A DNA stretch of 64,000 nt from Dehalococcoidales bacterium (GTDB lineage: Bacteria > Chloroflexota > Dehalococcoidia > Dehalococcoidales > Fen-1064): the NCBI GenBank assembly GCA_016783135.1, contig JADHXC010000002.1:1-64000 (forward strand), in the 5' to 3' direction. Made by a program: the position numbers and the translations under genes. This document shows, one piece after another, positions 55,226-64,000 of the stretch (position 1 is the first letter of the stretch; each line of letters opens with the position of its first letter). The notes below the pieces were generated by a model. It had not been told where the DNA came from. It searched no databases and was given only the letters and a program-made list of their open reading frames with translations.

Positions 55226-56083
55226 CTAGAGCGTTACCTCGCCGCGAATGTCCTTCCCCTGCTCGAAATCATCAAGGAAGTCCAGCACTGCCTTTCGCCA
55301 GGCCTCCGGCTTGTAGCGTGAGGTAGCATGCCCGACGCCTTCAAGGAGGGCATAGCGCCGGTTGGGCAGGGTATCGCGCAGCCACTCCGCAGCGGGAAGC
55401 AGCCCAACGTCCTCATCACCGATAACGACCAGCGTAGGCATGGTCAGTTCTTTGGTCCGCTCCACACCCTGTACCGCATTCCGCATGACGAAACGGCTGG
55501 CATAGATAGAGCCGTTAACCGAAAAGTGGGACATGCGCTCTATGTACTCATCCTGGAGTACGGGGTCTTCAAGGACCGCCTTCGGGGCAAGACCGACAGC
55601 TATCGAGCGGTACCCCTGCTCGACCACTCCGTATTGTTTCACCATTTGCTCGCGCTCTTCCATCTGCCGGTCCATCTGCTCACGCGTCACTTGCATCTGC
55701 GGGGACCGCACGCCAACACCGGCACTATCACACAGGATGAGCGCCCTGACCTTCTGCGGATAATTCAGGGCAAAGGCCAGAGACACGCCGCCACCCATGG
55801 AGAGGCCACCGATAATGGCACGCTCTATTCCCAGGTGCTCGAGCAGGCGGTTGACGTCGGCCGCCATTATCTCCCAAGAGTAGTGGTCGTCCCCCGCAGG
55901 GGCAGTGGTCATGCCATGCCCGCGGGCATCCATGAGGATAACCTGGTACTTCCGGGTGAGCCAGGGCAGGTGCGGGTGCCACATCTCGCAGCTTGACGTC
56001 AGGCCGTGATGGAGAAAGAACGGCTCCCCGGAACCGTAGACCTCGTAGTGCTGATGGATGTCATCATAAGTAAGTGTCGGCAA
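55226..56083 (-). CDS. Alpha/beta hydrolase
   Basis: PFFLHHGLTSSCEMW, MDARGHGMT, AIIGGLSMGGGVSL. Confidence 0.92.
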   Translation of the reverse strand: MPTLTYDDIHQHYEVYGSGEPFFLHHGLTSSCEMWHPHLPWLTRKYQVILMDARGHGMTTAPAGDDHYSWEIMAADVNRLLEHLGIERAIIGGLSMGGGVSLAFALNYPQKVRALILCDSAGVGVRSPQMQVTREQMDRQMEEREQMVKQYGVVEQGYRSIAVGLAPKAVLEDPVLQDEYIERMSHFSVNGSIYASRFVMRNAVQGVERTKELTMPTLVVIGDEDVGLLPAAEWLRDTLPNRRYALLEGVGHATSRYKPEAWRKAVLDFLDDFEQGKDIRGEVTL

Positions 56084-56219
56084 AGTGAGACCTCCTTTTA
56101 CAGTAATAGGGTATCTTAGAACTCGTGTTTCTCAACTGTCAAGAAAATGAGCGCAACACAATCACCCCACCCGTTTTGACGGGACATGGTAGAATAGGGA
56201 CACCGCAGGCAGGGGCAGG

Positions 56220-57977
56220 TTGACTCCGGAGGGTATTGTGCTGCTGGAACTGATGGTCCGTGATGTCGGCATTATCGACGAGATAAACTGGCGGCTGGGT
56301 ACCGGTCTGAACGTGATAACCGGCGAGACCGGTGCCGGTAAATCGCTGGTGATTGATGCCGTCGAGGCGCTGCTGGGAGCAAGACCGGATGAAGAGACTG
56401 TGCGCCACGGCGCTGATGCCGCTCGAATCGAAGGGGTCTTCGCCCTCAGTCAGGGCGCGAATGCGGCCCGACTGAGAGACCTCCTGGCAGACAAGGGAAT
56501 CGCGTCCGACGAAGAGACCCTGGTGATAAACTGCGAGCTTCGCCGCCAGGGAAGGCGCGTCATCCGCGTAAATGGGCACGCAGTTCCCCGGGGAGTCCTG
56601 CAGCAGATTGGCCGCCTCCTGATTGACGTGCACGGGCAGAGCGAGCACCTTTCCCTGCTGGACAGGAAACGCCACCTCGATTTCCTGGACTCCTACGCCC
56701 ACACCACCGGTTTCCGGACCAGCTTCGCCGGGAAAGTCGCCGAGCTGCACCAGGACGAACAGGAGCTCAGGTCACTTATCGAGAATGAAAAGGAAACGGC
56801 CCGCCGTGAGGAGTTCCTGCGCTTCCAGGTAGATGAGATTGCCCGTGCTGAACTGCGGGAAGACGAGGATAAAGAACTGGAGCGGGAGAGGAATATCCTT
56901 GTCTCGGCCGAGAAACTGAAGGCACTCTCCTATGAGGCCTACCAGAAACTCCGCGGAGATGATGTTCCCGGCCCCTCGGCAGCGGACACCCTGAGTGAAG
57001 CCGTCAGCGCCATGAAGAAGCTGGCGGAACTGGACCCCGGCATGAAGCAGCCGCTTGAGTCGTTGGAAGCGACCCTCTACAGCCTCGAAGACGCCGCCCG
57101 CGAGTTACACGCTTACAGTGACCGCCTGGAGCACGACCCCGCGCGACTGGAAGAGGTAGAATCGCGACTGGAGCTTATCAGGGACCTGAAAAGAAAGTAC
57201 GGGCAGAGCATCACCGAGGTGCTGGCCTACCAGGAAAAAGCAGCCGCAGACCTGGAAGGCATTTCTCACTCTTCCCAGCGTCGGGCTGAACTGGAGGAAA
57301 CGTGTTCCCTCCTGAAGCAGGAAATGGGTCGGATAGCTGTGGAACTTTCCCGGTCACGTTCGCAGGTAGCGGAACAGCTCAAAGCCGAGGTCCGGAAGGA
57401 GCTTCAGGCCCTGGACATGACGATGGTGGAATTCGATGTGAGTATACAACAGCACCCCGCCGAGGACGGGATTCCCTTCCCTGACGGCGGGACCTGTGCC
57501 TTCGACAGCACCGGCGCCGACGTCGTTGAGTTCTTCGCTTCCACCAATCCCGGCGAACCCCTCAAGCCACTGGCACGGATTGCCTCCACCGGGGAGATGT
57601 CACGTTTCATGCTGGCCCTGAAAGGGGTGCTCTCCGAGGTGGACAACACGCCGGTGCTGGTATTCGACGAGATTGATATCGGCGTGGGCGGCCGGAGCGG
57701 AGACGTAATCGGTAAGAAATTGTGGACACTGGCCCGGGACCACCAGATAATCTGCGTCACCCACCTCCCGCAGATTGCCGCCTTCGCTGATTCCCACCAC
57801 CGCGTGCGTAAGGAGGTCTCCGGCGACCGCACCCTAAGTCGACTGGACACACTGGATGGGGATGCCCGGATGGAAGAGATGGCAGCGATGCTGGCCGGCC
57901 CCGACTACACGCAGACCGCGCTGGACGGTGCCCGGGAGCTTGTGCAAAAGGCGGAAGAGTGGAAGGGGAGCGGGTGA
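56220..57977 (+). CDS. recN: DNA repair protein RecN
   Basis: LNVITGETGAGKSLVIDAVEALLGAR; DVHGQSEHLSLL; VLVFDEIDIGVGGRSGDVIGKKLW; VTHLPQIAAFADSHHRV. Confidence 0.96.
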   Translation: MTPEGIVLLELMVRDVGIIDEINWRLGTGLNVITGETGAGKSLVIDAVEALLGARPDEETVRHGADAARIEGVFALSQGANAARLRDLLADKGIASDEETLVINCELRRQGRRVIRVNGHAVPRGVLQQIGRLLIDVHGQSEHLSLLDRKRHLDFLDSYAHTTGFRTSFAGKVAELHQDEQELRSLIENEKETARREEFLRFQVDEIARAELREDEDKELERERNILVSAEKLKALSYEAYQKLRGDDVPGPSAADTLSEAVSAMKKLAELDPGMKQPLESLEATLYSLEDAARELHAYSDRLEHDPARLEEVESRLELIRDLKRKYGQSITEVLAYQEKAAADLEGISHSSQRRAELEETCSLLKQEMGRIAVELSRSRSQVAEQLKAEVRKELQALDMTMVEFDVSIQQHPAEDGIPFPDGGTCAFDSTGADVVEFFASTNPGEPLKPLARIASTGEMSRFMLALKGVLSEVDNTPVLVFDEIDIGVGGRSGDVIGKKLWTLARDHQIICVTHLPQIAAFADSHHRVRKEVSGDRTLSRLDTLDGDARMEEMAAMLAGPDYTQTALDGARELVQKAEEWKGSG

Positions 57978-57986
57978 CTAACCCTG

Positions 57987-58754
57987 TCACCCCTCAGTCA
58001 CAATACCCACCGGCCTTATCCAGGCGGCGCTGGCCTTGAGTAGCTTAATCGGGAAGCAGCAGACCTTGAAGCCATAGGGCGGAAGCTGGTCGAGGTTGGC
58101 CAGCTTCTCCATCTGGAAATATTCCCGCTCGATTCCGGCAAAGTGCCCTTCCCATATCACCTTCCTGTTTCCGGTCTCCCGGAACTCCGCAGCCGCGTAT
58201 TTGAACGGGCGGTCCCAGCCGGGGGCGTCGGTGCCGACCACTTTCACCCCCTGGTCCACCAACCATATCGTCGCCTCCCGACCGGCGCCGGGGTACTCGC
58301 CGTACTTCGGCGTGTCCCAGTGCTTGTCGGTGTCGGTCCTTATCAGGACGATGTCCCGTGGCTTGAGGTTATAGTCTATCTTCTTCAGGGCTTCCTGGAG
58401 GTCGGCCACACCGATGACCTCTCCCGGCTTCTTGTGCCTCATATCGAGGACGACACCATCGCCGTAGGCCATCTCCAGGGGCATTTCGTCGATTGTCTTT
58501 GATGGTTTCCCCTCGCTGGTGGGATGGTAGTGCCAGGGGGCATCGATGTGGGTCCCGGTGTGCACGTTCATAGTATAAATATCAACCGCCCAGCCGAGGC
58601 CGTCCGGCAGGTCCTCGGCAGTTATACCGGGAAAGGCTTGCACCATCCCCGGCACGCTCTCCCGGTGACCGATGTGCTGAATCCGGGCACCGATTACGCC
58701 CTCCCCCTCCTTAATTTCCAGGCTCAGGTCTACAATCCTGACTCTCTCTGTCAT
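57987..58754 (-). CDS. Cyclase family protein (kynurenine formamidase-like)
   Basis: IVDLSLEIKEGEGV, NVHTGTHIDAPWHYHP, VVDQGVKVVGTDAPGWDRPF-type core. Confidence 0.88.
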   Translation of the reverse strand: MTERVRIVDLSLEIKEGEGVIGARIQHIGHRESVPGMVQAFPGITAEDLPDGLGWAVDIYTMNVHTGTHIDAPWHYHPTSEGKPSKTIDEMPLEMAYGDGVVLDMRHKKPGEVIGVADLQEALKKIDYNLKPRDIVLIRTDTDKHWDTPKYGEYPGAGREATIWLVDQGVKVVGTDAPGWDRPFKYAAAEFRETGNRKVIWEGHFAGIEREYFQMEKLANLDQLPPYGFKVCCFPIKLLKASAAWIRPVGIVTEG

Positions 58755-58785
58755 TTCGTCACTACCTCTCTAGCACGGTGATGAA

Positions 58786-58995
58786 AAAGGGGAGTCCAGA
58801 GGGAGCGCCTCTCAGAAGAGGCGAAGCCCCTTTGACTCTCCGCTTGTAGTCGCCTTCCCGGACTCTGACCATAATAGTGCCACACACCTTTAGGTGCAAA
58901 CGACCCCTACCTGAAATTGTCCCTCACACCGTTTTGGGGAGTTAGAGAGGGGTTGCACCCCTCTCGAGGGGGATTTCAAGGGGGTGTCCCCCTTG
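58786..58995. repeat. G/C-rich intergenic palindrome cluster
   Basis: ggggagtccagaggg; cgcctct-caga-agaggcg; gagaggggt-tgc-acccctctc; caaggggg-tgt-cccccttg. Confidence 0.75.
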
Positions 58996-59041
58996 ATTCG
59001 TCTTCCACTCAATAGAACCTTCACACTAGTGTACGCCCTTT

Positions 59042-60286
59042 CTACGCCGCACTCGTCCGGAACCGCCAGATGGCGATGATGCCGAATATAACTGCGAACA
59101 CCACCAGGGCCAGCATCTCGGGAATCACGTCACCGAAGTCGGCCCCGAACAGCATCAGCTTGTTGAAACCGGTGTTCGCCCAGCCGTGGGGCGTTATCTT
59201 GGCCAGGGACTGCATCCACTTGGGGAGGATAAACAGGGGCCACCAGCAGCCCCCCAACGGTGCCAGTATCAGCGCGGCCAGTGTCCCTATGGAGCCGGCG
59301 GCGCGCTCCGTCTTGACCAGGGTAGCCAGCATCAGGCCGAAGGCCGCCGACATGATGGTCATCAGGATGGAAAGCAGTACCACGGCCGTCGGGGAAAGTC
59401 CCATGTCCATCTTGAAAATAAGTAACCCCACCGTCCAGAATATGACTATCTGGACCAGTCCCTTCACAGCCGTGCCGATAAACATACCCCCCAGGATGGA
59501 CTCCCGCCCCACCGAGCTGGCCAGCAGTCGCTCCAGGGTGTGGTTCTGCCGCTCCCTTACTATCAGTGAGGCCGACTGCGCCGCGGCAAAGAAGACGAAC
59601 ATCACCAGGTAGCCAGGGATAACGTAGTTGCTGGGCTGTTCCGCCTGCACTTCGCCCACCTTTTCCGTCTCGTACTGTATCAGCGGCAGCACAATTGAAG
59701 CACTACTCTGGGCGGAAACCGGCCCCATGATAGCCTGTCCGATGTCCGGCATCTCCCCGGTGACCAGTCCCTGCTCCACCAGCAGCCCCACCGTGGTGCT
59801 GGAGACCACCTGCTGTGCGCCGACCCGGGCGGAAATCGCCTGGGCCAGTCCGTAGAGGGCCATCCGGGTGTCGGTGGCCTCGGCATCCACCACCACCTCA
59901 AGACGGGCCCCGTAACCCATCATTATCCCTTCGGTGAAGTCCTCCGGAAAGGCTAAGAAACCAGACAACTCCTTACTCTCAACCTGCCGGTGGGCTTCAT
60001 CGTAGTCCTTGAGCCAGACAATCTCCGGTTCACCAGGTCGGAGCTGTGAGGGGTCTTTGGTCTCCATGTCAGCGATTATCTGATGGCTCAGCCTGCTGTC
60101 ACTCTCGCGGGTTACCAGGTGAAAGGCCAGCCTCTCATCCTGGCCACCGACACCGCTGAACATGAAGTGGAACACAGCCACGAAGAGGAAGGGGAAGAGT
60201 ATGAAGGCCAGCAGGGCCGGCCTGTCGCGGCTGAAGCGCTTCAGGTCCTTGAGGGCAATAAAGGCTATCTGCCTTAGCTGTATCAT
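59042..60286 (-). CDS. ABC-2 type transporter permease (1)
   Basis: FSRDRPALLAFILFPFLFVAVFHFMF; IVRERQNHTLERLLASSVGRESILGGMF. Confidence 0.92.
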   Translation of the reverse strand: MIQLRQIAFIALKDLKRFSRDRPALLAFILFPFLFVAVFHFMFSGVGGQDERLAFHLVTRESDSRLSHQIIADMETKDPSQLRPGEPEIVWLKDYDEAHRQVESKELSGFLAFPEDFTEGIMMGYGARLEVVVDAEATDTRMALYGLAQAISARVGAQQVVSSTTVGLLVEQGLVTGEMPDIGQAIMGPVSAQSSASIVLPLIQYETEKVGEVQAEQPSNYVIPGYLVMFVFFAAAQSASLIVRERQNHTLERLLASSVGRESILGGMFIGTAVKGLVQIVIFWTVGLLIFKMDMGLSPTAVVLLSILMTIMSAAFGLMLATLVKTERAAGSIGTLAALILAPLGGCWWPLFILPKWMQSLAKITPHGWANTGFNKLMLFGADFGDVIPEMLALVVFAVIFGIIAIWRFRTSAA

Positions 60287-60292
60287 TCCGTC

Positions 60293-61474
60293 CTACCTGC
60301 CTCCGGGCATGACCTTGAAGAGTACCCGGCTGATGGTCAGCCCCACCACGGCAACCCCCGCCAGCACTCCCAGTTCCATCCCGACATCGGTCAGGGAGCC
60401 TCCCTGGGCTATTATCGTCTTAAAAGCATCGTTGGCATAGGTGTTGAGGGACACTCGGCTGATGGTATACAGTACCGAACCTTCAGATATTTCGAAGAAG
60501 GTGCCGCCCAGCATGACCATGCTCATAGTGAAGAAAACGGCAATCCAGGTCGCCTGGTCCTCGGTACGGGCAATCGAAGCAATAATAAGCCCCAGGGCGC
60601 TGGCTGCCGCCGCGAAAACGATGGCAATAACCAGACACTCGACGAAGGCAAGGGGCGTGAACACTTGAAGAACGATGTAGCTCAGTCCCAGCAGGATGAG
60701 CGTCTGGAGGAAACCTCGCGAGATGCCAGCCAGAAACTTGCCGAAGAATAGCTGCCCCACGCTCAGCCTGGTGGTCAGCAGTCGCTCCAGGGTGCCAAGT
60801 CGGCGTTCCTGCACTATTGCCTGAGCGCCCAGGGTGATGGCAAAGAGGACAAACATGGTTACCACGCCGGGCAGGAACTGGTTGACCAGGTCGGGACTGC
60901 TGCCCATCGTTTCCTCGGTGACTCCCACCAGCGGGTGCTCCTGCTCCCGTTCCAGGAACTTCTGCGTGGCAATTTCAATGCGTTCCCGGGGGATTCCCTT
61001 TCCGGCCAGGGAGTTACTCGTCTGACTGAGCACCGTGAACTCCTGGTTCATCCGCTCCGCCAGGCCCCTTACCAGGCTGGCTACTATCTGGCCTTCCTGG
61101 CCGCCGTTACCCCTCTGCCTGAATAGTAACTGCGTCTGCTCCCCAGAGGTGAGCTTCCCGGAGAAGTCCTCCGGTATGTAGATGACCATCAATAGGTCGG
61201 ACCTCTCCAGCTTGCGGTCAGCCTCTTCCCGGGAAAGAAGCTCCAGGTCTACACTATCCAGTTCTTCCAGTTGCTCCAGCAGACGGGCGGAGTAGCTGCC
61301 CCCGGGGTCCTGATTGACTATGTGAGCGGTGCCGTGGAACTCCATCTCCCCGCCGAATGCGCCGTACATCAGGGCAAAGGTTACCACCGGCAGGAGCAGG
61401 CTGAAAGCGAGGTCACCCTTATCCTGGAGGTAGATGTGGACTTCGTGTATCGCTACCAGTATTGCCTTAAACAT
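60293..61474 (-). CDS. ABC-2 type transporter permease (2)
   Basis: DLAFSLLLPVVTFALMYGAF; IVQERRLGTLERLLTTRLSVGQLFFGKFL. Confidence 0.92.
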   Translation of the reverse strand: MFKAILVAIHEVHIYLQDKGDLAFSLLLPVVTFALMYGAFGGEMEFHGTAHIVNQDPGGSYSARLLEQLEELDSVDLELLSREEADRKLERSDLLMVIYIPEDFSGKLTSGEQTQLLFRQRGNGGQEGQIVASLVRGLAERMNQEFTVLSQTSNSLAGKGIPRERIEIATQKFLEREQEHPLVGVTEETMGSSPDLVNQFLPGVVTMFVLFAITLGAQAIVQERRLGTLERLLTTRLSVGQLFFGKFLAGISRGFLQTLILLGLSYIVLQVFTPLAFVECLVIAIVFAAAASALGLIIASIARTEDQATWIAVFFTMSMVMLGGTFFEISEGSVLYTISRVSLNTYANDAFKTIIAQGGSLTDVGMELGVLAGVAVVGLTISRVLFKVMPGGR

Positions 61475-61557
61475 GTCCTAACCCAATGTGGCTGTTCTAA
61501 TCATATGAGCCTGGCTTGACCGGCCTTGCCAATTGACATATGACATAGCAGATTGGT

Positions 61558-62307
61558 CTAGTCCCGGAGACTGCGTCCGGTCAGCTTCAGGAAGACGTCC
61601 TCAAGCGTTACCTTGTCCGGCTCCCCGATTTGACTCCTGAGCTCATAGGGGGTGTCCAGGGCGATTATCTGACCCCCGTCCATGATGGCCACCCGGTCAC
61701 AGAGGCGGTCGGCCTCCTCCATGTAGTGCGTGGTATAGAGAATCGTCATCCCGCCGTCGCGGAGACCCTCGATTGTCTCGTAGATATTGTTTCGTGACTG
61801 CGGGTCGACACCCACCGTGGGCTCATCCAGAAAGAGCATTTCCGGGTGGCCCATCAGGCCTACCGCCAGGTTGACCCGCCGCTTCATACCACCGGAGAAC
61901 TTGTCCACCTTGCCCTTCGCCCTTTCGGAAAGCCCCATCAGCTCCAGACGGGCCATCGCCTGGTCATGGGCTTCCTTGCCGCTCATCCCGGCCATGCGGC
62001 CGAAAAAGACGAGGTTGTCAAGCGCACTGAGGTCCTCGTACAACGCCAACTCCTGGGGGCAGACTCCGATTTGACTGCGGACGGCATCGGCTTCGCGCCT
62101 CACCGAATGACCGCCGATGGTGACATCGCCGCGGTCAGGCTCAAGCACTGTCGACATCATCCGTATCGCAGTCGTCTTCCCGGCACCGTTGGGTCCGAGC
62201 AGGCCGAAGATTTCACCACGGTAGATGGCGAAGGAGACACCATCGACAGCTTTCTGTTCATTGAAGCTCTTGTGAAGCTCTTGTGCTACCAGGTACTCTT
62301 CAGGCAT
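61558..62307 (-). CDS. ABC transporter ATP-binding protein
   Basis: LLGPNGAGKTTAIRMM; FSGGMKRRVNLAVGLMGHPEMLFLDEPTVGVDP. Confidence 0.96.
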   Translation of the reverse strand: MPEEYLVAQELHKSFNEQKAVDGVSFAIYRGEIFGLLGPNGAGKTTAIRMMSTVLEPDRGDVTIGGHSVRREADAVRSQIGVCPQELALYEDLSALDNLVFFGRMAGMSGKEAHDQAMARLELMGLSERAKGKVDKFSGGMKRRVNLAVGLMGHPEMLFLDEPTVGVDPQSRNNIYETIEGLRDGGMTILYTTHYMEEADRLCDRVAIMDGGQIIALDTPYELRSQIGEPDKVTLEDVFLKLTGRSLRD

Positions 62308-62485
62308 GACCTCACCTCCCTGAGGTGTCCGTCGGGACCGGACGTTAACGGCGTTAGCGGGTATTATATACGGTAGGTCAAGAGATGGCAACAGGTAGAG
62401 AGCCGCGTCTTTGCGATGTGACTGTATGAAGTCGTGATGACTGAGCAGCCCCCATACCTTGACGGCCACTGGAAGGTAGGATAGC

Positions 62486-63436
62486 ATGGAAAGACATAGT
62501 CATTTCTCCAGAGGTGATTCGGCGGGCATGGACAATAATGCCATAATCCACACCAGCGGTCTCACCAAGTACTATGGTAAACAAAGAGGCATGGTCGACA
62601 TCAGCCTTGATGTCCGGCAAGGCGAGGTTTTCGGCTACCTGGGTCCCAATGGCGCCGGTAAAACAACCACAATCCGGACCCTGCTTAATCTCATTCAGCC
62701 TACCCGCGGTATAGCGACAATATTCGGGATGGACATACAACAGAAGGGGTTGGAGGTTCGACGGCACACCGGCTATCTGCCCGGAGAACTGAAGCTATAC
62801 GATAATCTGACCGGGGCTGAGATGCTGCACTATCTAGGCTACCTGCGCGGTGGCGTCGATTGGGCACACGTGGAAGACCTGGCTACCCGGCTCGATTGCG
62901 ACCTTCTACCACCAATTCGGTCACTATCACACGGGAACCGGCAGAAGATAGGTCTTATCCAGGCTTTCATGAACACACCGGACCTGCTTATCCTCGATGA
63001 ACCGACTATCGGCCTCGACCCGCTGATGCAGCAAGAGTTTTACCGCCTTATCAGCGAAACCAAAGCCCAGGGTCGTACAGTATTCCTATCCTCTCACATC
63101 ATGCCGGAGGTAGAGCGTGTATGCGACCGTGTGGCCATAATCCGTGAAGGACGCCTGGTAACGGTAGAAGACATAGACAACCTCAAGGCTCGTTCCATAC
63201 GGCGCCTGGAAATCCACTTTGCCGGACCGGTCTCCCAGGAACAGTTCACTGAAATATCCGGCGTGAAGGATGTCAGTGTGCATGACTCCGTCCTTACCTG
63301 TACCGTAGTCGGTGAGCTTGACGCGCTGGTCAAGGCAGCCTCTCAGGCCAGGGTGGTCAATATCATCAGTCACGAACCCAGCCTGGAAGAAATTTTCCTG
63401 GACTACTACAGCGAGGAAGAAAGCATTGCTGAGTAG
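62486..63436 (+). CDS. ABC transporter ATP-binding protein
   Basis: YLGPNGAGKTTTIRTLLNLI; LSHGNRQKIGLIQAFMNTPDLLILDEPTIGLDPL. Confidence 0.95.
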   Translation: MERHSHFSRGDSAGMDNNAIIHTSGLTKYYGKQRGMVDISLDVRQGEVFGYLGPNGAGKTTTIRTLLNLIQPTRGIATIFGMDIQQKGLEVRRHTGYLPGELKLYDNLTGAEMLHYLGYLRGGVDWAHVEDLATRLDCDLLPPIRSLSHGNRQKIGLIQAFMNTPDLLILDEPTIGLDPLMQQEFYRLISETKAQGRTVFLSSHIMPEVERVCDRVAIIREGRLVTVEDIDNLKARSIRRLEIHFAGPVSQEQFTEISGVKDVSVHDSVLTCTVVGELDALVKAASQARVVNIISHEPSLEEIFLDYYSEEESIAE

Positions 63437-64000
63437 CATATTCCTGAAGACTCTGCGGGACCGCCGCCGCTCCCTGTTGTTCTGGGGAATTTGTTTCGTG
63501 CTTATCGCCGTATTGGTGGTGTCGTTGTACCCCTTGATAGAGAGTTACAGTGCCATCCAGGATTATATGGAGTTACTCCCCGAAGAAGTCATGGCTCTTT
63601 TTACCGGAGGCATAGACGACGTCACATCTCCGGAAGGTTATCTCCACAGTGAGCTGTTTTTCCTGGTATTCCCTCTGCTAATCGTGGTATTCGCCATCAG
63701 TTTCGGGAGCAGCGCTGTAGCCGGGGAAGAAGAGCAGGGTACGCTTGACCTGCTGCTTTCCAATCCACTACCTCGCTGGAGAATGGTACTGGAGAAATTC
63801 GCCGCTATGGTCTTCAGTATTGTGCTGCTGGTTCTGGTCTTCTGGGGAGCATTGGCAATCAGCGGTCATGTTGTTGACATGGGTCTTAATCTCTCCAGGT
63901 TGGCGGCAGTCTGTTTCAGTGCCGCCCTGCTCGGAGTTACCTTCGGCACAGTAGCTCTGGCCGTTGGTTGTGCCCGCGGACGCCGCGGTCTGAGTATGAG
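63426..64000 (+). CDS. ABC-2 type permease, truncated by window end (TTG start)
   Basis: LLSSIFLKTLRDRRRSLLFWGICFVLIAVLVVSLYP ... AVAGEEEQGTLDLLLSNPLPRWRMVLEKFAAM; frame open to the window end and overlapping the ATPase gene. Confidence 0.88.
   Translation, partial: MLSSIFLKTLRDRRRSLLFWGICFVLIAVLVVSLYPLIESYSAIQDYMELLPEEVMALFTGGIDDVTSPEGYLHSELFFLVFPLLIVVFAISFGSSAVAGEEEQGTLDLLLSNPLPRWRMVLEKFAAMVFSIVLLVLVFWGALAISGHVVDMGLNLSRLAAVCFSAALLGVTFGTVALAVGCARGRRGLSM

Overview
The window looks like a high-GC bacterial chromosome segment. Gene content and the G/C-rich intergenic palindromes suggest Chloroflexota/Dehalococcoidia, but that is inference. About 60 coding regions are supportable.

The right half (~33-64 kb) is mostly ordinary chromosome: ArsA-like ATPase, enoyl-CoA hydratase, polA, mutM, TrmO/TsaA, SDR, NT5C-like, MFS, PspC, AlkD-like, DUF502, radical SAM, gltX, RluA-type, lspA, DksA/TraR-like, DUF72, tandem PAC2, recN, cyclase and ABC exporters.

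The left half (~1-33 kb) is accessory-like. It holds:
(i) a carbohydrate locus with a stand-alone GH130, a GT-B glycosyltransferase and a 1217-aa protein fusing a GT-A-like N-terminus, a long uncharacterised middle region and a C-terminal GH130.
(ii) a duplicated module (a ~120-aa unknown family, a zinc-ribbon microprotein and an ~85-bp conserved non-coding element). Its two copies lead into GH130 in one case and into kamA, with a 19-bp GH130 remnant, in the other.
(iii) a tightly overlapping kamA / ATP-grasp / ATP-grasp / GNAT / MarC / GNAT-HDAC-fusion cluster.
(iv) three MFS genes, two carrying the same ~220-aa non-MFS C-terminal extension.
(v) a beta-propeller-like surface protein flanked on both sides by copies of a short repeat and by transposase debris, followed by the orphan 3' half of a tRNA-Arg(CCU), a classic att-site scar.

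All family calls are by eye from the translations; no searches were run.
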